From Thermosyntropha lipolytica DSM 11003 (GTDB taxonomy: Bacteria > Bacillota > Syntrophomonadia > Syntrophomonadales > Syntrophomonadaceae): a DNA stretch of 55,939 nt. A model generated the notes under the pieces. That model had not been told where the DNA came from. It searched no databases and saw nothing but the letters and a program-made list of their open reading frames with translations. Shown piece after piece: positions 1 to 5,786 of the stretch; the first letter of the stretch is position 1, and each line of letters begins with the position of its first letter. The stretch lies in assembly GCF_900129805.1 (NCBI RefSeq), contig NZ_FQWY01000012.1, positions 1 to 55,939 on the forward strand, given 5' to 3'. A program made the position numbers and the translations under genes.

Positions 1-207
1 GCAGTTTAAAACAGGCATCAAAGCCCTAATGTATGCTGGTTGACCAGCAATCCAATATCGAACTTGACACAAAATTTCTGCGTATAAATCCTGGGAAATT
101 TTTTTGCGCAGTTCGGCAATAAAAAGCAAAAGATACCGTATGGCGGTCTGGTAGTCAATATCCTGTACCTCATCGCAGAACAAGGCGTTTTTTATTGTCA
201 ACAACAA
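1..207 (-). CDS. Partial hypothetical protein running off the window start
   Basis: A minus-strand frame is open from a cluster of three TTG codons (199-207) to the window edge, with no stop in 69 codons. The translation contains plausible helical sequence such as AIRYLLLFIAELRKKIS and ends in ALMPVLNC at the edge. I do not recognise a family. There is no convincing ribosome site in front of the TTG codons, so the start is uncertain, and this may equally be the remnant of a gene that begins elsewhere. Confidence 0.3.
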   Translation of the reverse strand, partial: MLLTIKNALFCDEVQDIDYQTAIRYLLLFIAELRKKISQDLYAEILCQVRYWIAGQPAYIRALMPVLNC

Positions 208-320
208 TTTTTTTGCTCAGTTACCCCCGATTTATTGCTGTTTGAGCAGGGTTTTCTGGATGCGAAACTTGAGTTATTTATATAATTCTATTTATTATGG
301 CATTTACCTGCTTAATAAAA

Positions 321-349
321 ACAGAAGGAAGTTTTTAACCTCCTTCTGT
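321..349 (-). terminator. Intrinsic terminator downstream of the small minus-strand ORF
   Basis: Perfect 9-bp inverted repeat ACAGAAGGA (321-329) / TCCTTCTGT (341-349) with an 11-nt loop. Read on the minus strand it is followed by TTTTTATTAAG. It starts 10 nt after the stop codon of the small ORF at 359-499. A T-run on the plus side (355-360) would also allow it to act the other way. Confidence 0.6.
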
Positions 350-358
350 ACGCGTTTT

Positions 359-499
359 TTAGGTTAAATCTTCTAAATCGCTGTTTTGATCTATAATCTG
401 GTAGTAATTGCTGTCCAGCGAATCTTTTATAAGTGGGTTGTTGCAGATTATGTCCTGCAGATAAGCTACTCTTTTGCGGGAGTTATGGTCTTTTTCGAT
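359..499 (-). CDS. Possible 46-residue protein with an AUC start
   Basis: The minus strand carries a near-perfect anti-16S ribosome site (AAAGGAGGTGAG, about 507-518) followed at 9 nt by ATC at 499-497 and an uninterrupted 46-codon frame ending in TAA at 359-361. An intrinsic terminator follows 10 nt later. The product is hydrophilic and acidic at its end (…QNSDLEDLT) and carries one Cys; I recognise no family. An in-frame TGA lies just upstream, and the frame has no ATG, GTG or TTG near the ribosome site. ATA at 500-498 has better spacing (7 nt) but opens only an 11-codon frame. The ribosome site plus terminator favour a real small gene; the start codon is the doubtful part. Confidence 0.45.
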   Translation of the reverse strand: MEKDHNSRKRVAYLQDIICNNPLIKDSLDSNYYQIIDQNSDLEDLT

Positions 500-599
500 A
501 TTTCCTCACCTCCTTTGTACCTAGTTTAACCGGATGGTAGATTTATATTAAATTAATTTTTAAAAATATAAAGATTATCCTATTTTGTGTTTGAATCTT

Positions 600-608
600 T
601 GTTATAAT
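600..608 (+). promoter_or_regulatory. Extended -10 promoter for the Rossmann-chemoreceptor gene
   Basis: TGTTATAAT (600-608) is a perfect extended -10 element (TG-N-TATAAT) located 73 nt before the ATG at 681. No good -35 is seen, which is normal for extended -10 promoters. Confidence 0.5.
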
Positions 609-680
609 GTATATAAAAGTTGGGACGGCAGGTTAAGCTGTGGAAAAATAGTTAAAATATTGCCAGGGGGTGGATGGTAA

Positions 681-1538
681 ATGATTAATGTGGCAATTGT
701 CGGATTAGGAGCCGGGGGAACTTCGGTTTTAAAAGCTCTGCAAGGGATTGAACAGGTGAAGGTACTGGGAGTATGTGATGTAAATGATAGGGCTCCGGGA
801 GCTGTGTTGGCACGGGAAAAGGGAATCCCTTTTTATACAGATATAAATCGTATACTTAATTTAGCTGGAGTGAATGTTATTGTTGAAGCTACGGGTAGTT
901 CCAAAGTACAGCAGATTATATATGAAAATAAAAAAGAAAATGTAGCTGTAGTTGATTCGCATGGAGCTGATCTTATGATGACTATGGTAGAGGCCCGGGA
1001 AGAGATGATAAGGAAACTGCATGCTGAAGCGCAAAAATTGGCGGATATGGCTTCAGAGATGACGGCTACTATGCAGAATGTGAGCCGGATAGTAGAAGAA
1101 GTGGCCAATTTTGCCCAGGAAGTAGCCAGTGGCGGACAGACTCTGCTTGAACTGGGCAATCTGGCTTCTACTCATTTAGGAGAAACCGGGGAAGTGCTCA
1201 ACATAATAAACAATACAGCCAAACAGACCAAGCTTTTAGGTTTTAATGCCGCTATCGAGGCGGCCAGAAGCGGCGAACATGGCAAAGGCTTTGCTGTTGT
1301 AGCCGATGAGGTGCGTAAATTGGCTGAAAATAGCTCGGCTTCGGTGCAGAGGATTTCCAGTATATTAGGTAATATAGAAGATTCGGTGAAGAAAATTACT
1401 AAAGGGGTTACAGCTGCGGCCCAGGTAGTACAAAAACAGGCCGACTTAACCCAATCAGTTTTTGCTAATATAGAGCAGTTAGAAGCTATGGCCGAAGAAC
1501 TTGATCGCATGGCTCATAATTTAGCTAATCTGGCTTAA
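681..1538 (+). CDS. Soluble methyl-accepting chemotaxis protein with Rossmann-like N-terminal domain
   Basis: 285 residues in two parts. Residues 1-105 resemble an NAD(P)-binding Rossmann domain of the homoserine/dihydrodipicolinate dehydrogenase type: a beta strand into the glycine-rich turn VGLGAGG (7-13), then VCDVND and VNVIVEATG. Residues 110-285 form the coiled-coil chemoreceptor signalling domain with the conserved hairpin tip [17 protein letters not shown], which contacts CheA and CheW in this family. There are no membrane segments and no HAMP domain, so the protein should be cytoplasmic. By inference it may report nucleotide or redox state to the chemotaxis machinery. Ribosome site GGGGGTGG precedes the ATG. 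Single-gene unit with its own promoter and terminator. Signalling domain sure; ligand unknown. Confidence 0.85.
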   Translation: MINVAIVGLGAGGTSVLKALQGIEQVKVLGVCDVNDRAPGAVLAREKGIPFYTDINRILNLAGVNVIVEATGSSKVQQIIYENKKENVAVVDSHGADLMMTMVEAREEMIRKLHAEAQKLADMASEMTATMQNVSRIVEEVANFAQEVASGGQTLLELGNLASTHLGETGEVLNIINNTAKQTKLLGFNAAIEAARSGEHGKGFAVVADEVRKLAENSSASVQRISSILGNIEDSVKKITKGVTAAAQVVQKQADLTQSVFANIEQLEAMAEELDRMAHNLANLA

Positions 1539-1550
1539 ATAAGATAAAAA

Positions 1551-1586
1551 AAGCCGCCCGGGAATATTTGCCTGGACGGCTTTTTT
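1551..1586 (+). terminator. Intrinsic terminator of the Rossmann-chemoreceptor gene
   Basis: AAGCCG at 1551-1556 pairs with CGGCTT at 1577-1582, continued by five inner pairs after one C-A mismatch, with loop AATATTTG and a T-run at 1581-1586. Confidence 0.85.
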
Positions 1587-1648
1587 ACGTTATTTTATAA
1601 GGTTTATGCCTGTATACTTATGCCATGATGTTTTTAAGGGAGGAATAT

Positions 1649-2692
1649 ATGCTTAAAAAATATAAAGGTTTGGGTAAAGAAGTGATTCTTTTGACCCCTT
1701 TTTATAGTCAGCAGAGAGGTAATAAGATCACTGCTTCCCGATTGTGGGCGGGATATAGGGGTAGAGGAGTTAAAGCTTATCTCGTTTCTCTGGATGATAC
1801 GGAGTGGATTTTTAAAATAAGGGATATTTTGAAAAATACCAATAATCTGGCTGTTTTACATGGGTTCAATGCCCGTTATATGATGAATGCTTTAGAAAGG
1901 ATGCCGGAATTAAAAAAGTTGCCTCTTTTACTTACCCTTACCGGAACCGATATAAATGAGGATAGAGGGTATACTTTTTACCCGGTATTAAGCTGGGCTT
2001 CTTATATTGTAGTTTTTCAAGCTTATTTTGCCCACGGTTTAAGCAAGGTTTATCCAGATCTTAAAGAAAAGATTCGTATTATTCCCCAGGGAGTAAAAAT
2101 TCCTCTTGTTGAGGGAAAAACCAGAAGAGATTTAGGATGGGAGGAAAAAGAAATAGTTTTTATTCTACCTAGTGGAATAAGGCCGGTAAAAAATATTATG
2201 CTGGCAGTAAAAGCCCTGCACAAGGTTTATTTATCCTATCCGCAAATAAGGTTGGTTATATTAGGTCCTCTGATAGATGAGGATTATGGGAAAGAGGTTT
2301 TAAAGGCTGTAAAAGAATATAGCTGGATAAGGTATTTAGGGGAAATTGAGCATGAAAAAATAGGTGATTACTTGGCTTTAAGCGATGTAGTTATAAACTG
2401 TTCTTTATCTGAGGGACAGCCGCAGGCGGCTTTAGAAGCTATGGGACTTGGCAAGCCGGCTATATTGACAGCCGTACCAGGTAATCTGGGGGTAATCGAA
2501 GATAAAAAAGAGGGGTTGTATGTAAAAAACCTTGATGAACTAGCTAGAGCAGCTGCCTTTTTCGTGGAGAATCCTGAGGAAAAGGAGAGAATGGGAAAAA
2601 ATGCGAAAGAGCTAGTCCGGGCAAAATACCGGCCGGAATGGGAAATAGACCAATATATTAAACTGCTGCAGGAAATAGAAAATTGTTCCTGA
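1649..2692 (+). CDS. Glycosyltransferase, GT-B fold, family 4-like
   Basis: 347 residues. The C-terminal half has the donor-binding signature of retaining GT4 enzymes: EGQPQAALEAMGLGKPAI, with two Glu residues spaced as in the E-x7-E motif, preceded by a nucleotide-sugar strand (RLVILGPL) and followed by GLYVKNLDELA. The N-terminal half carries the acceptor Rossmann fold. The enzyme probably transfers a sugar from a nucleotide donor to a lipid or polysaccharide at the cytoplasmic membrane; the acceptor cannot be told from sequence. I chose ATG 1649 because GGGAGG (1638-1643) lies 5 nt upstream; two earlier in-frame ATGs (1625, 1628) have no ribosome site. It stands alone, with no neighbouring glycan cluster. 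Confidence 0.85.
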   Translation: MLKKYKGLGKEVILLTPFYSQQRGNKITASRLWAGYRGRGVKAYLVSLDDTEWIFKIRDILKNTNNLAVLHGFNARYMMNALERMPELKKLPLLLTLTGTDINEDRGYTFYPVLSWASYIVVFQAYFAHGLSKVYPDLKEKIRIIPQGVKIPLVEGKTRRDLGWEEKEIVFILPSGIRPVKNIMLAVKALHKVYLSYPQIRLVILGPLIDEDYGKEVLKAVKEYSWIRYLGEIEHEKIGDYLALSDVVINCSLSEGQPQAALEAMGLGKPAILTAVPGNLGVIEDKKEGLYVKNLDELARAAAFFVENPEEKERMGKNAKELVRAKYRPEWEIDQYIKLLQEIENCS

Positions 2693-2702
2693 AATACAAA
2701 AA

Positions 2703-2729
2703 CCTCCGCTTACAGCGGAGGAAATTATT
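2703..2729. terminator. Bidirectional intrinsic terminator between glycosyltransferase and tRNA operon
   Basis: Perfect 8-bp stem CCTCCGCT (2703-2710) / AGCGGAGG (2714-2721) with loop TAC. T-rich sequence follows on the plus strand (ATTATTTTTCT) and on the minus strand (TTTTTG), so it can end both the glycosyltransferase transcript and the convergent tRNA operon. Confidence 0.85.
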
Positions 2730-2739
2730 TTTCTTAAGA

Positions 2740-2815
2740 TGGTGGGTCATCCGCGACTCGAACGCGGGACACCCTGATTAAAAGTCAGGTGCTCTGCCAA
2801 CTGAGCTAATGACCC
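2740..2815 (-). tRNA. tRNA-Lys (TTT)
   Basis: Full cloverleaf on the minus strand: acceptor GGGTCAT/ATGACCC, D-loop AGCTCAGTTGGCAGAGC, anticodon loop CTTTTAA with anticodon TTT, T-arm GCGTTCGAGTCGC, discriminator A, encoded CCA. Last gene of the five-tRNA operon. Confidence 0.97.
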
Positions 2816-2826
2816 ATGTATCAAAC

Positions 2827-2901
2827 TGGCTGGGGTGGCTGGATTCGAACCAACGAATGACGGAGTCAAAGTCCGTTGCCTTACCGCTTGGCTACACCCC
2901 A
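2827..2901 (-). tRNA. tRNA-Gln (TTG)
   Basis: Acceptor TGGGGTG/CACCCCA with the unusual U1-A72 pair usual for tRNA-Gln, anticodon TTG in the loop CTTTGAC, T-arm with GGTTCGAATCC, discriminator G, encoded CCA. Confidence 0.97.
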
Positions 2902-2949
2902 ACGGTACGAATTATATCAATTTTCGTCCGGGGTTGTCAAGGGTAATTA

Positions 2950-3027
2950 TGGGGTGGATGATGGGACTCGAACCCACGACCCCCAGAGCCACAATCTGGT
3001 GCTCTGACCAGCTGAGCTACATCCACC
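2950..3027 (-). tRNA. tRNA-His (GTG)
   Basis: Acceptor GTGGATG/CATCCAC, anticodon GTG, encoded CCA. The discriminator is C73 and the base before the acceptor (complement of 3027) is G, so the extra G(-1):C73 pair read by histidyl-tRNA synthetase is encoded in the gene. Confidence 0.97.
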
Positions 3028-3032
3028 ACAAA

Positions 3033-3109
<77 letters not shown>

Positions 3110-3116
3110 ATAAAAA

Positions 3117-3190
3117 TGGAGCGGGTGAAGGGAATCGAACCCTCGCAACCAGCTTGGAAGGCTGGGGCTCTACCATTGAGCTACACCCGC
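3117..3190 (-). tRNA. tRNA-Gly (TCC)
   Basis: Acceptor GCGGGTG/CACCCGC, anticodon TCC in CTTCCAA, T-arm GAGGGTTCGATTCCC, discriminator T, encoded CCA. First gene of the operon Gly-Arg-His-Gln-Lys. Confidence 0.97.
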
Positions 3191-3201
3191 CCGCGAAAAG
3201 T

Positions 3202-3230
3202 ATTATACTATGTTTCCAATATGAATGCAA
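3202..3230 (-). promoter_or_regulatory. Sigma-A promoter of the five-tRNA operon
   Basis: On the minus strand TTGCAT (complement of 3225-3230), a 17-nt spacer and TATAAT (complement of 3202-3207). The -10 ends 11 nt before the first tRNA base. Confidence 0.85.
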
Positions 3231-3288
3231 GAGAAATTTTAAAATTTTTTTGGGGTTTGTTAAAACCCCGGAAAATCGAGGTTAGCTT

Positions 3289-3317
3289 TTGACAGGAGCA
3301 AACCTGTCTATTAAATT
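3289..3317 (+). promoter_or_regulatory. Promoter of the small selenoprotein gene with an internal palindrome
   Basis: TTGACA (3289-3294), 17-nt spacer, TAAATT (3312-3317). The palindrome GACAGG-N6-CCTGTC (3291-3296 / 3303-3308) overlaps the -35 and spacer, a position suited to a repressor. It does not match the PerR box; the binding protein is unknown. Confidence 0.55.
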
Positions 3318-3359
3318 ATATAACAAAAAGCTTTTAACCCCCAGAGAGGAGGTGGAATT

Positions 3360-3647
3360 ATTAATATAGTAGGGATAGAAGAAGAAGCGCGTGCTTTTAT
3401 ATTAAATAACGGAGGGGAAGTAGTGATAGATATCATATATCAGCCTTGTTCTTGAGCTCCTCCTCAGCCTATGAGGTCCGTGAAATTGGGCAGGCCTCAG
3501 GAAAGGGAGAAATTTGTTTTGGATACTATTGACGGTGTAGATGTTTATATATCTGAATATTTCCGTCAAGCAAAAGGAAAAGATCAGAAGATTGGACTTC
3601 GCCATCTTTACTGGGGAGATGACCTCTATCTTCTGGATGCTGAATAA
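3360..3647 (+). CDS. Small HesB-like (CC/Se-motif) selenoprotein, UGA-containing
   Basis: 95 residues if the in-frame TGA at 3453-3455 is read as selenocysteine (residue 32) and the start is ATT 3360. The motif is C-S-U followed by APPQP. The pattern EEEARAFI…GGEVVIDI before it and VKLGRP…GVDVYIS…IGLRHLYWGDDLYLLD after it fits the family of ~95-residue proteins carrying a Cys-Cys or Cys-Sec pair, often called HesB-like; function is unknown. Coding continues in one frame on both sides of TGA to TAA 3645-3647, with a terminator right after. No ATG, GTG or TTG lies in frame before the conserved N-terminus; AGGAGG (3347-3352) is 7 nt before ATT 3360. GTG 3423, after GGAGGGG, is an alternative that would remove the conserved N-terminus. 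Confidence 0.8.
3472..3499 (+). promoter_or_regulatory. Candidate bacterial SECIS hairpin for UGA 3453
   Basis: TGAGG (3472-3476) and CC (3478-3479) pair with GG (3493-3494) and CCTCA (3495-3499), leaving T3477 bulged. A bulged U in the stem and a start about 16 nt after UGA fit bacterial SECIS elements, which recruit SelB. A competing hairpin CCTCA (3462-3466)/TGAGG (3472-3476) with loop GCCTA exists. Confidence 0.6.
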
Positions 3648-3656
3648 GGAATAGCC

Positions 3657-3692
3657 AAGGGGGACAAATCTGGTGCCCCCCTTTCTTTTTTT
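3657..3692 (+). terminator. Terminator between selenoprotein gene and superoxide dismutase
   Basis: AAGGGGG (3657-3663) pairs with CCCCCTT (3677-3683) and is followed by a T-rich run to 3692. It lies 9 nt after the selenoprotein stop and abuts the convergent superoxide dismutase stop codon. Confidence 0.8.
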
Positions 3693-4266
3693 AAAAGTTG
3701 GATTCTACAAAATCCCAGTTTATTATATCCCATAGCTTTTCTACATAGGTAGCCCGTGCGTTGCGGTAGTCTATATAATAGGCATGTTCCCACACATCGA
3801 AAGTCAAAAGCGGCTTTTTACCTCTCAAGATAGGGGTGTCGGCATTGCTGGTGTTTTCGATGGAGAGCTTTCCTTGCTCATCCTTAACCAGCCAGGTCCA
3901 GCCCGAACCGAAAAGGGAAATGGCAGCTTTGCTAAACTCTTCTTTAAACTTGGCAAAATCTCCCCACTGCTGGCATATGGCTTCAGCCAGAGCTCCGGAA
4001 GGCTGGCCTTTGCCGTTAGGAGTCAGACAGTTCCAGTAGAAATTATGGTTAAATACCTGGGCGGCGTTATTGAATATAGTTCCTGAAGAGCGCAGGACTA
4101 TTTCTTCTAGGGTTAGGTTTTCCATGGGGGTATCTTTGATGAGATTGTTCAGGTTATTTACATAAGTTTGATGATGTTTGCCGTAGTGGTATTCAATAGT
4201 TTCGCGGGATATAACCGGTTCTAATGCGTCTGCTGCATAAGGCAGAGGGGGGAGCTGGTATGCCAT
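3691..4266 (-). CDS. sodB: Superoxide dismutase, Fe/Mn family (Fe-type signature)
   Basis: 191 residues, usual length. Converts superoxide to oxygen and hydrogen peroxide in the cytoplasm. The four metal ligands are visible: His27 (EYHYGKHH), His74 (VFNHNFYW), Asp157 and His161 (DVWEHAYY). The Gln at 70 (NAAQVF) sits where Fe-specific enzymes carry their active-site Gln; metal use cannot be proven from sequence. AGGAGG precedes the ATG. It faces the two selenoprotein genes, one of which is a peroxidase that could remove the peroxide it makes. Confidence 0.95.
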   Translation of the reverse strand: MAYQLPPLPYAADALEPVISRETIEYHYGKHHQTYVNNLNNLIKDTPMENLTLEEIVLRSSGTIFNNAAQVFNHNFYWNCLTPNGKGQPSGALAEAICQQWGDFAKFKEEFSKAAISLFGSGWTWLVKDEQGKLSIENTSNADTPILRGKKPLLTFDVWEHAYYIDYRNARATYVEKLWDIINWDFVESNF

Positions 4267-4312
4267 ACAAGAACCTCCTTTTGTTTATAAAGTAAAAATT
4301 TTTCATATAAAA

Positions 4313-4341
4313 ATTATAATATTCTGGAAAATAAAATACAA
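4313..4341 (-). promoter_or_regulatory. Sigma-A promoter of the superoxide dismutase gene
   Basis: Minus strand: TTGTAT (complement of 4336-4341), 17-nt spacer, TATAAT (complement of 4313-4318), about 47 nt before the ATG. Further along, between this gene and the divergent peroxiredoxin, TTATATAATTATAA (4427-4440) loosely resembles a PerR box, one base short of consensus. Confidence 0.75.
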
Positions 4342-4565
4342 GCAAATATGTGTGCTGGCGCCCTGGTAGTTTTTAATGTTTTTGTGGATTTTTGTTGTTT
4401 ACAGATTTTGGATAGCCCGGAGATGTTTATATAATTATAAATTTTGGTTATTTTATAAATGTTTATAAGTTATTTAGTGCCGATTTTTAGGGGGTTTATA
4501 TTGTTGTTGTCTAAAAAATGATAAAATTAAGTTATATAGAAAAATTTGCAAAAAGGAGGGTCTGT

Positions 4566-5159
4566 ATGCTGGTAACGAGAAAAGCTCCTGATTTTGAAGC
4601 CGATGCTTTTTATCAGGGGAAAATTACTAAGGTGAAATTGTCCGATTATCGGGGCAAGTGGGTAGTGCTTTGTTTTTATCCCGGGGATTTTACTTTTGTA
4701 TGACCTACGGAGCTTTCACACATAGCTGTAAGCTATGATAAATTGCAAGCTCTAGGGGTCGAAGTTCTGGCTGTGAGTGTAGACAGTGTATTTTCTCACA
4801 AGGTTTGGAATGAAACTGAGCTTGCGAAAATGGTAGATGGTGGTATACCTTTTCCCATGTTATCAGATCGCGGAGGCAAGATAGGGAGTTTATATGGTGT
4901 ATATGATGAAGAAGCCGGAGTAGATATAAGGGGAAGGTTTTTGATTGACCCGGATGGAGTAATTCAAGCAGCGGAAATTTTAGCTCCCCCGGTAGGCAGA
5001 AATCCCGAAGAGCTGTTAAGACAGATAAAGGCTTTCCAGCATAACAGGAATACAGGTGAAGTTATGCCCTCCGGATGGCAAGAAGGACAGGCTACCTTAA
5101 AGCCTTCTACTGCTTTGGCCGGCAAGGTATGGGAAGTATGGCAGCCGCCTAAAAATTGA
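4566..5159 (+). CDS. Peroxiredoxin (AhpC/Prx1-like) with selenocysteine at the peroxidatic position
   Basis: 197 residues with TGA 4701-4703 read as Sec46. The motif [14 protein letters not shown] is the peroxiredoxin active site (normally FTFVCPTE) with Sec replacing the peroxidatic Cys. The frame continues without a break to TGA at 5157, through FLIDPDGVI and a typical C-terminus. Expected reaction: reduction of H2O2 and organic peroxides. The resolving Cys of 2-Cys AhpC proteins (usually EVCPAGW) is Met here (EVMPSGW); the only other thiol is Cys36, so recycling must differ from AhpC. ATG 4566 is chosen for AAAGGAGGG 5 nt upstream; an in-frame ATG at 4518 has no ribosome site. Divergent from superoxide dismutase. 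Confidence 0.93.
4721..4737 (+). promoter_or_regulatory. Bacterial SECIS hairpin of the peroxiredoxin
   Basis: Perfect 7-bp stem CATAGCT (4721-4727) / AGCTATG (4731-4737) closed by loop GTA, which presents the G-U apical bases favoured by SelB. It begins 17 nt after UGA 4701-4703, within the usual distance for bacterial SECIS elements. Confidence 0.8.
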
Positions 5160-5172
5160 TGAGTTATTTGCC

Positions 5173-5202
5173 TTGACAAAAATCAGCTTAAAATGATAAT
5201 AT
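5173..5202 (+). promoter_or_regulatory. Promoter of tRNA-Pro
   Basis: TTGACA (5173-5178) with GATAAT (5195-5200, 16-nt spacer) or TAATAT (5197-5202, 18-nt spacer, preceded by TGA). The tRNA begins at 5215. Confidence 0.8.
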
Positions 5203-5214
5203 ATTTACGCTGTT

Positions 5215-5291
5215 CGGGGCGTGGCGCAGTTTGGGAGCGCGTCTGATTTGGGATCAGAAGGCCGCAGGTTCAAGTCCTGTCGCCCCGACCA
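5215..5291 (+). tRNA. tRNA-Pro (TGG)
   Basis: Acceptor CGGGGCG/CGCCCCG, anticodon TGG in the loop TTTGGGA, T-arm CAGGTTCAAGTCCTG, discriminator A, encoded CCA. Confidence 0.97.
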
Positions 5292-5322
5292 TTATGTAGC
5301 TAGTTTCTTTAGGATAGTTAAG

Positions 5323-5358
5323 GTAGCAGGTGAGGAGCAAATACCTGCTACTTTTTTT
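5323..5358 (+). terminator. Terminator of tRNA-Pro
   Basis: Perfect 9-bp stem GTAGCAGGT (5323-5331) / ACCTGCTAC (5343-5351) followed by seven T. Confidence 0.9.
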
Positions 5359-5554
5359 ATGTCCATAGTACGGTAATGCAGTGTACGATTACGAAATAGG
5401 GGAAATTTTTTACTACCATTACTGCTGTTTTTAAATAATCTTAATTTTGTCATTAAAGGGCATATGGTCCAAACCGGGGATCCTCCGGTAGCTCATTAGA
5501 CTCATGCTGTCTAAAGCTGCCTTGATCATCTGCTCATTATACTAGCTGCTGAAG
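5359..5554. other. Gene-free stretch between tRNA-Pro terminator and tRNA-Val promoter
   Basis: No convincing gene. A 32-codon minus-strand frame (5529-5431) has no ribosome site and matches nothing I know; it could be a remnant of a lost gene. Confidence 0.5.
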
Positions 5555-5584
5555 TTGACAATTAACCGGCAACGGTATTATCAT
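5555..5584 (+). promoter_or_regulatory. Promoter of tRNA-Val
   Basis: TTGACA (5555-5560) followed by TATTAT (5576-5581, 15-nt spacer) or TATCAT (5579-5584, 18-nt spacer), upstream of the tRNA at 5613. Confidence 0.65.
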
Positions 5585-5612
5585 ATGAGCAAGAAAATAC
5601 ATAAACAGTTGG

Positions 5613-5687
5613 GGGCGATTAACTCAGCGGGAGAGTGCTTCCTTCACACGGAAGAAGTCACAGGTTCGAATCCTGTATCGCCCACCA
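5613..5687 (+). tRNA. tRNA-Val (CAC)
   Basis: Acceptor GGGCGAT/ATCGCCC, anticodon stem CTTCC/GGAAG around loop TTCACAC with anticodon CAC, T-arm CAGGTTCGAATCCTG, discriminator A, encoded CCA. It reads GTG only. A T-run follows directly. Confidence 0.96.
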
Positions 5688-5786
5688 TTTTTTTTTATCT
5701 AAAAAAGCCTTGATGAAATAAAGGGCCAAGGAGGAAGGCAAAAAACTCTAGAATTAATTGGAGAAAAGGAACTAGAGGGTGATTTT

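Noticed and set aside
3252-3269. GGGGTTT-GTTA-AAACCCC hairpin as a terminator
   Set aside because: No T-run follows on either strand and no gene ends nearby; role unknown.
4427-4440. PerR box between superoxide dismutase and peroxiredoxin genes
   Set aside because: TTATATAATTATAA is one base short of the consensus and lies in very AT-rich DNA, where such matches are common.
4701-4703. Reading TGA here as a frameshift or nonsense mutation in a peroxiredoxin pseudogene
   Set aside because: It is at the exact catalytic position, in frame on both sides, and is followed by a SECIS-like hairpin; a random mutation would not fit all three.
5431-5529. 32-codon minus-strand frame between tRNA-Pro and tRNA-Val
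   Set aside because: No ribosome site, no promoter, no recognised family. Kept only as a possible remnant.
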